From assembly GCA_009923475.1 (NCBI GenBank), contig RFTM01000086.1, positions 1 to 7,154 on the forward strand: a DNA stretch of 7,154 nt, read 5' to 3'. The stretch comes from Gammaproteobacteria bacterium (GTDB lineage Bacteria; Pseudomonadota; Gammaproteobacteria; Steroidobacterales; Steroidobacteraceae). The notes under the pieces were generated by a model that did not search any database, was not told the DNA's origin, and saw nothing but the letters and a program-made list of their open reading frames with translations. Both the position numbers and the translations under genes were made by a program. Positions 4,960 through 7,154 of the stretch are shown here, one piece after another (position 1 is the first letter of the stretch; every line of letters starts with the position of its first letter).

Positions 4960-6123
4960 TTGGCACATCTTCCGCACGACATCGCCGGCATCGAGGACGA
5001 ACTGCAGGACGACGAGCGCCTGGTGCGCGACTCGGTCGCCAAGTTCGTCGACGCCGAGGTGTTGCCCGGCATCGGCCGTGCGTTCGAGGAGCACCGCTTC
5101 CAGCGCGAGCTCGTCGCGCCGATGGCCCGGCTGGGCCTCTTCGGCTCCTCGCTGGAGGGCTATGGTTGCGCCGGGCTGAACGCCGTCTCCTACGGGCTCA
5201 TCTGCCAGGAGCTCGAGCGCGGCGACTCCGCGCTGCGCAGCTTCGTGTCGGTGCAGTCCTCGCTCTGCATGTATCCCATCTTCACCTACGGCAGCGAGGA
5301 GCAGCGGCAGCGCTTCCTGCCGGGCATGGCGCGCGGCGAGGTCATCGGCTGCTTCGGCCTCACCGAGGCGCACGGCGGGTCCGATCCGCTCAACATGAAC
5401 ACCACGGCGCGCCGCCGCGGCGACGACTGGGTGCTGAACGGCTCCAAGATGTGGATCACCAACGCGCCGCTCGCCGACGTGGCGGTGGTGTGGGCGCTCA
5501 CCGACGAGGGCGTCCGCGGGTTCCTCGTCGAGCGCGGCATGAAGGGCTTCGAGTCGCGCGAGATCGAGCGCAAGTTCTCGTTGCGCGCCTCGGCCACGGG
5601 CGCGCTGTTCTTCGATGATGTCGTGCTGCCGGCCTCCAGCATGCTGCCCGGCAGCGGCGTCGGTCTCAAGGCGCCGCTCTCCTGCCTGACCCAGGCGCGC
5701 TTCGGCATCGCTTGGGGCGTGCTCGGCGCGGCCCGTGCCTGCCTCGACGAGGCGCTCGCCTATACCCGCGAGCGCGTGCTCTTCGGCCGCCCCCTTGCCG
5801 CCACCCAGTCGGTGCAGATCCGCCTCGCCGAGATGTCGCGCAAGATCTCCACCGGGCAGGTGCTCGCGCTGCACCTCGGGCGCCGCAAGGACCGCGGCAT
5901 CCTCTCGCCGGTGCAGGTGTCGCTCGCCAAGTGGAACAACTGCCGCGCCGCCATCGATGTGGCCCGCGAGGCGCGCGACCTGCTGGGCGGCGCCGGCATC
6001 ACCGCCGAGCATGTCCCCATCCGGCATGCGCTCAACCTCGAGAGCGTGATCACCTACGAGGGCACCGAGACCATCCACCAGCTCTCGCTCGGCCGCGAGC
6101 TCACCGGGCTCAACGCGTTTTGA
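4960..6123 (+). CDS. gcdH: Acyl-CoA dehydrogenase, glutaryl-CoA dehydrogenase-like
   Basis: FAD-dependent acyl-CoA dehydrogenase, 387 aa (mature human GCDH is near 394). Glutaryl-CoA dehydrogenase oxidises and decarboxylates glutaryl-CoA to crotonyl-CoA, passing electrons to ETF. Similarity to GCDH runs the full length: EGYGCAG, SVQSSLCMYPIFTYGSEEQRQRF, the flavin-binding CFGLTEAHGGSD (131-142) and MWITNAP (W164 to N167), KFSLRASATG, and the end TYEGTETIHQLSLGRELTGLNAF. E367 is the expected catalytic base (human Glu370), preceded by Y366. R93-S94 and E86 match the glutaryl-carboxylate-binding Arg94-Ser95 and Glu87. L92 replaces the human Tyr next to that Arg. The acid-binding residues say the substrate carries a distal carboxylate. 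In this operon it could be glutaryl-CoA or a branched relative such as methylsuccinyl-CoA. The start is TTG with GGAG 8 nt upstream; the stop overlaps the porin start (TTGA, 6120-6123). Confidence 0.9.
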   Translation: MAHLPHDIAGIEDELQDDERLVRDSVAKFVDAEVLPGIGRAFEEHRFQRELVAPMARLGLFGSSLEGYGCAGLNAVSYGLICQELERGDSALRSFVSVQSSLCMYPIFTYGSEEQRQRFLPGMARGEVIGCFGLTEAHGGSDPLNMNTTARRRGDDWVLNGSKMWITNAPLADVAVVWALTDEGVRGFLVERGMKGFESREIERKFSLRASATGALFFDDVVLPASSMLPGSGVGLKAPLSCLTQARFGIAWGVLGAARACLDEALAYTRERVLFGRPLAATQSVQIRLAEMSRKISTGQVLALHLGRRKDRGILSPVQVSLAKWNNCRAAIDVAREARDLLGGAGITAEHVPIRHALNLESVITYEGTETIHQLSLGRELTGLNAF

Positions 6124-7154
6124 GGGCGTTCGGGCTCGCGCTGTCCGTGCTGGCTCCGTCCGCGCTCGCCGATGACGGGGCGGGCCGGGCGCCGCCCTCT
6201 TGGGAGCTCGAGGCCTACTATGCGGGCGATCTTTGGCGCAACCTCGACGGCGGTCTCGAGCGCGGCGGCGCTTACCTCGACAGCCTGGACGTGACGGTCT
6301 CCTGGGACGGCGAGCGCGCCATCGGAGTGCCGGGCCTCTCGGCGCAGGCGCTGGTGCTGTGGAACAACGGCGGGTCCATCTCGCGCAAGGCGGGCGACAG
6401 CTTCCTGCTGAGCAACATCGAGACCGTGGAGGCGCTTCGGCTTTATGAGGCCTGGGTGCAATACGCGCCTGCGCAGCCTGAGCGCAGCGTCAAGTTCGGG
6501 CTCTACGACCTCAACACGGAGTTCGACGCCACCGAGACCGGTGCCTTGTTCCTGAACTCCACTTTCGGCACCGGGGTCGACCTCGCTCAGTCGGGCCTTG
6601 CGGGTCCATCGGTGTTCCCTTTGACCTCGCTCGCCGTGCGCGGGAGGTGGCGTTTCGACGACGGCTGGCGCCTGCAGGCGGCGCTGCTCGACGGCGTACC
6701 CGGCGACCCGGCGGATCCGCGGCGCACCGCGGTCAAGCTCTCGTCCGCCGAGGGCGCGCTCGGCGTGCTGGAAGTCGAGCACGATGGCGACGGTCGGCGC
6801 TGGGTCATCGGCCATTGGCGCTACAGCGCGCGCTTCGACCAGTTGTCGGCGACGGACCCTGACGGCGCGCCGCGGCGATCGCGGGGCAACGCGGGCACCT
6901 ACGCGTTCGTGGAGACACCGCTGACCGGCGTGCTGGCTGCAGGTCGTGAGGCTTCGGCGGTGCTGCGTGTCGGCCGTGCCGACCCGCGGTTCAACGCCTT
7001 CCGCGACACCCTGCAGCTCGCCGTGGCTTGGCAGGGCGGTTTTTTGCGCCGTGAGGGCGAAGTGTTCGGCATCGCGGTGGCGCGCGCGTCCAACGGCGAG
7101 CAGGCGCGGGTCGCCGGTGAGTCGGCCGGGTCGCCGTTGACCCGGGACGAAACG
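6120..7154 (+). CDS. OprB-family carbohydrate-selective porin (3'-truncated)
   Basis: Outer-membrane beta-barrel porin, 345 residues to the window edge with no stop, against about 420-450 for OprB proteins; the last strands are therefore missing. The TTG at 6120 overlaps the dehydrogenase stop (TTGA). It is chosen because a short signal peptide follows directly (hydrophobic AFGLALSVLAPSALA, likely cleavage after A17 in ALA/DD). No clear SD precedes it, so translation is probably coupled. OprB hallmarks are LYEAWVQY (108-115), VKFGLYDLNTEFDATETGALFLNSTFGTG (125-152 region), and GPSVFPLTSLAVRGRW (162-177), then alternating polar/hydrophobic strands and LQLAVAWQGGF. The OprB name comes from sugar uptake in Pseudomonas, but the family is broad. 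Placement behind CoA-linked acid catabolism suggests the solute may be the operon's organic acid or a glycoside. Family is confident; solute is unknown. Confidence 0.85.
   Translation, partial: MRAFGLALSVLAPSALADDGAGRAPPSWELEAYYAGDLWRNLDGGLERGGAYLDSLDVTVSWDGERAIGVPGLSAQALVLWNNGGSISRKAGDSFLLSNIETVEALRLYEAWVQYAPAQPERSVKFGLYDLNTEFDATETGALFLNSTFGTGVDLAQSGLAGPSVFPLTSLAVRGRWRFDDGWRLQAALLDGVPGDPADPRRTAVKLSSAEGALGVLEVEHDGDGRRWVIGHWRYSARFDQLSATDPDGAPRRSRGNAGTYAFVETPLTGVLAAGREASAVLRVGRADPRFNAFRDTLQLAVAWQGGFLRREGEVFGIAVARASNGEQARVAGESAGSPLTRDET

Noticed and set aside
4591..6078. 495-codon antisense frame opposite the dehydrogenase
   Set aside because: Same shadow composition, spanning a gene boundary and the intergenic gap; no domain recognised.
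6862..6880. Repeat of the GACGGCGCGCCG 12-mer, also similar to 4900-4911
   Set aside because: Short GC-rich word inside porin coding sequence; expected by chance at this base composition, with no further shared flank.

Overview
The window is very GC-rich (I estimate around 70%) and almost fully coding, with every gene on the + strand. A GltS-type Na+ symporter, an OprB-type outer-membrane porin and a LeuC/LeuD pair of proteobacterial type point to a Gram-negative proteobacterium, most likely beta or gamma. The exact lineage cannot be read from the sequence. No mobile elements, RNA genes, CRISPR arrays or transcriptional regulators are visible.

Layout: (1) 1-627 is the C-terminal half of a GltS-family sodium/dicarboxylate (glutamate-type) symporter, cut by the left edge. 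(2) 628-703 is a short GC-rich gap with nested inverted repeats and the leuC ribosome binding site. (3) 704-4894 holds four tightly packed genes: an aconitase-family large subunit (LeuC-like), its small subunit (LeuD-like), an HMG-CoA-lyase-family enzyme and a family III (CaiB/BaiF) CoA-transferase. Each start overlaps the previous stop by 1 to 4 nt (TGATG, ATGA, ATGA). (4) 4895-4959 is a 65-nt gap. (5) 4960-6123 is a glutaryl-CoA-dehydrogenase-like acyl-CoA dehydrogenase with a TTG start. Its stop overlaps the TTG start of (6), an OprB-family porin with a signal peptide that runs off the right edge.

How the genes may work together: this does not look like a leucine biosynthetic locus, since there is no leuA or leuB and the partners are all CoA-linked catabolic enzymes. 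The set fits catabolism of a branched C5-type dicarboxylic acid. The LeuCD-like hydro-lyase would isomerise or hydrate a free acid such as citraconate or 3-methylmalate to a 2-alkylmalate such as (R)-citramalate. The CoA-transferase would make the CoA ester, and the HMG-CoA-lyase-like enzyme would cleave it to acetyl-CoA plus a 2-oxo acid (pyruvate from citramalyl-CoA). The dehydrogenase could oxidise a saturated dicarboxylyl-CoA (methylsuccinyl-CoA or glutaryl-CoA) to feed the same route. The porin and the symporter would supply outer- and inner-membrane entry. Enzyme family assignments are strong, but the substrate and the pathway as a whole are inference.
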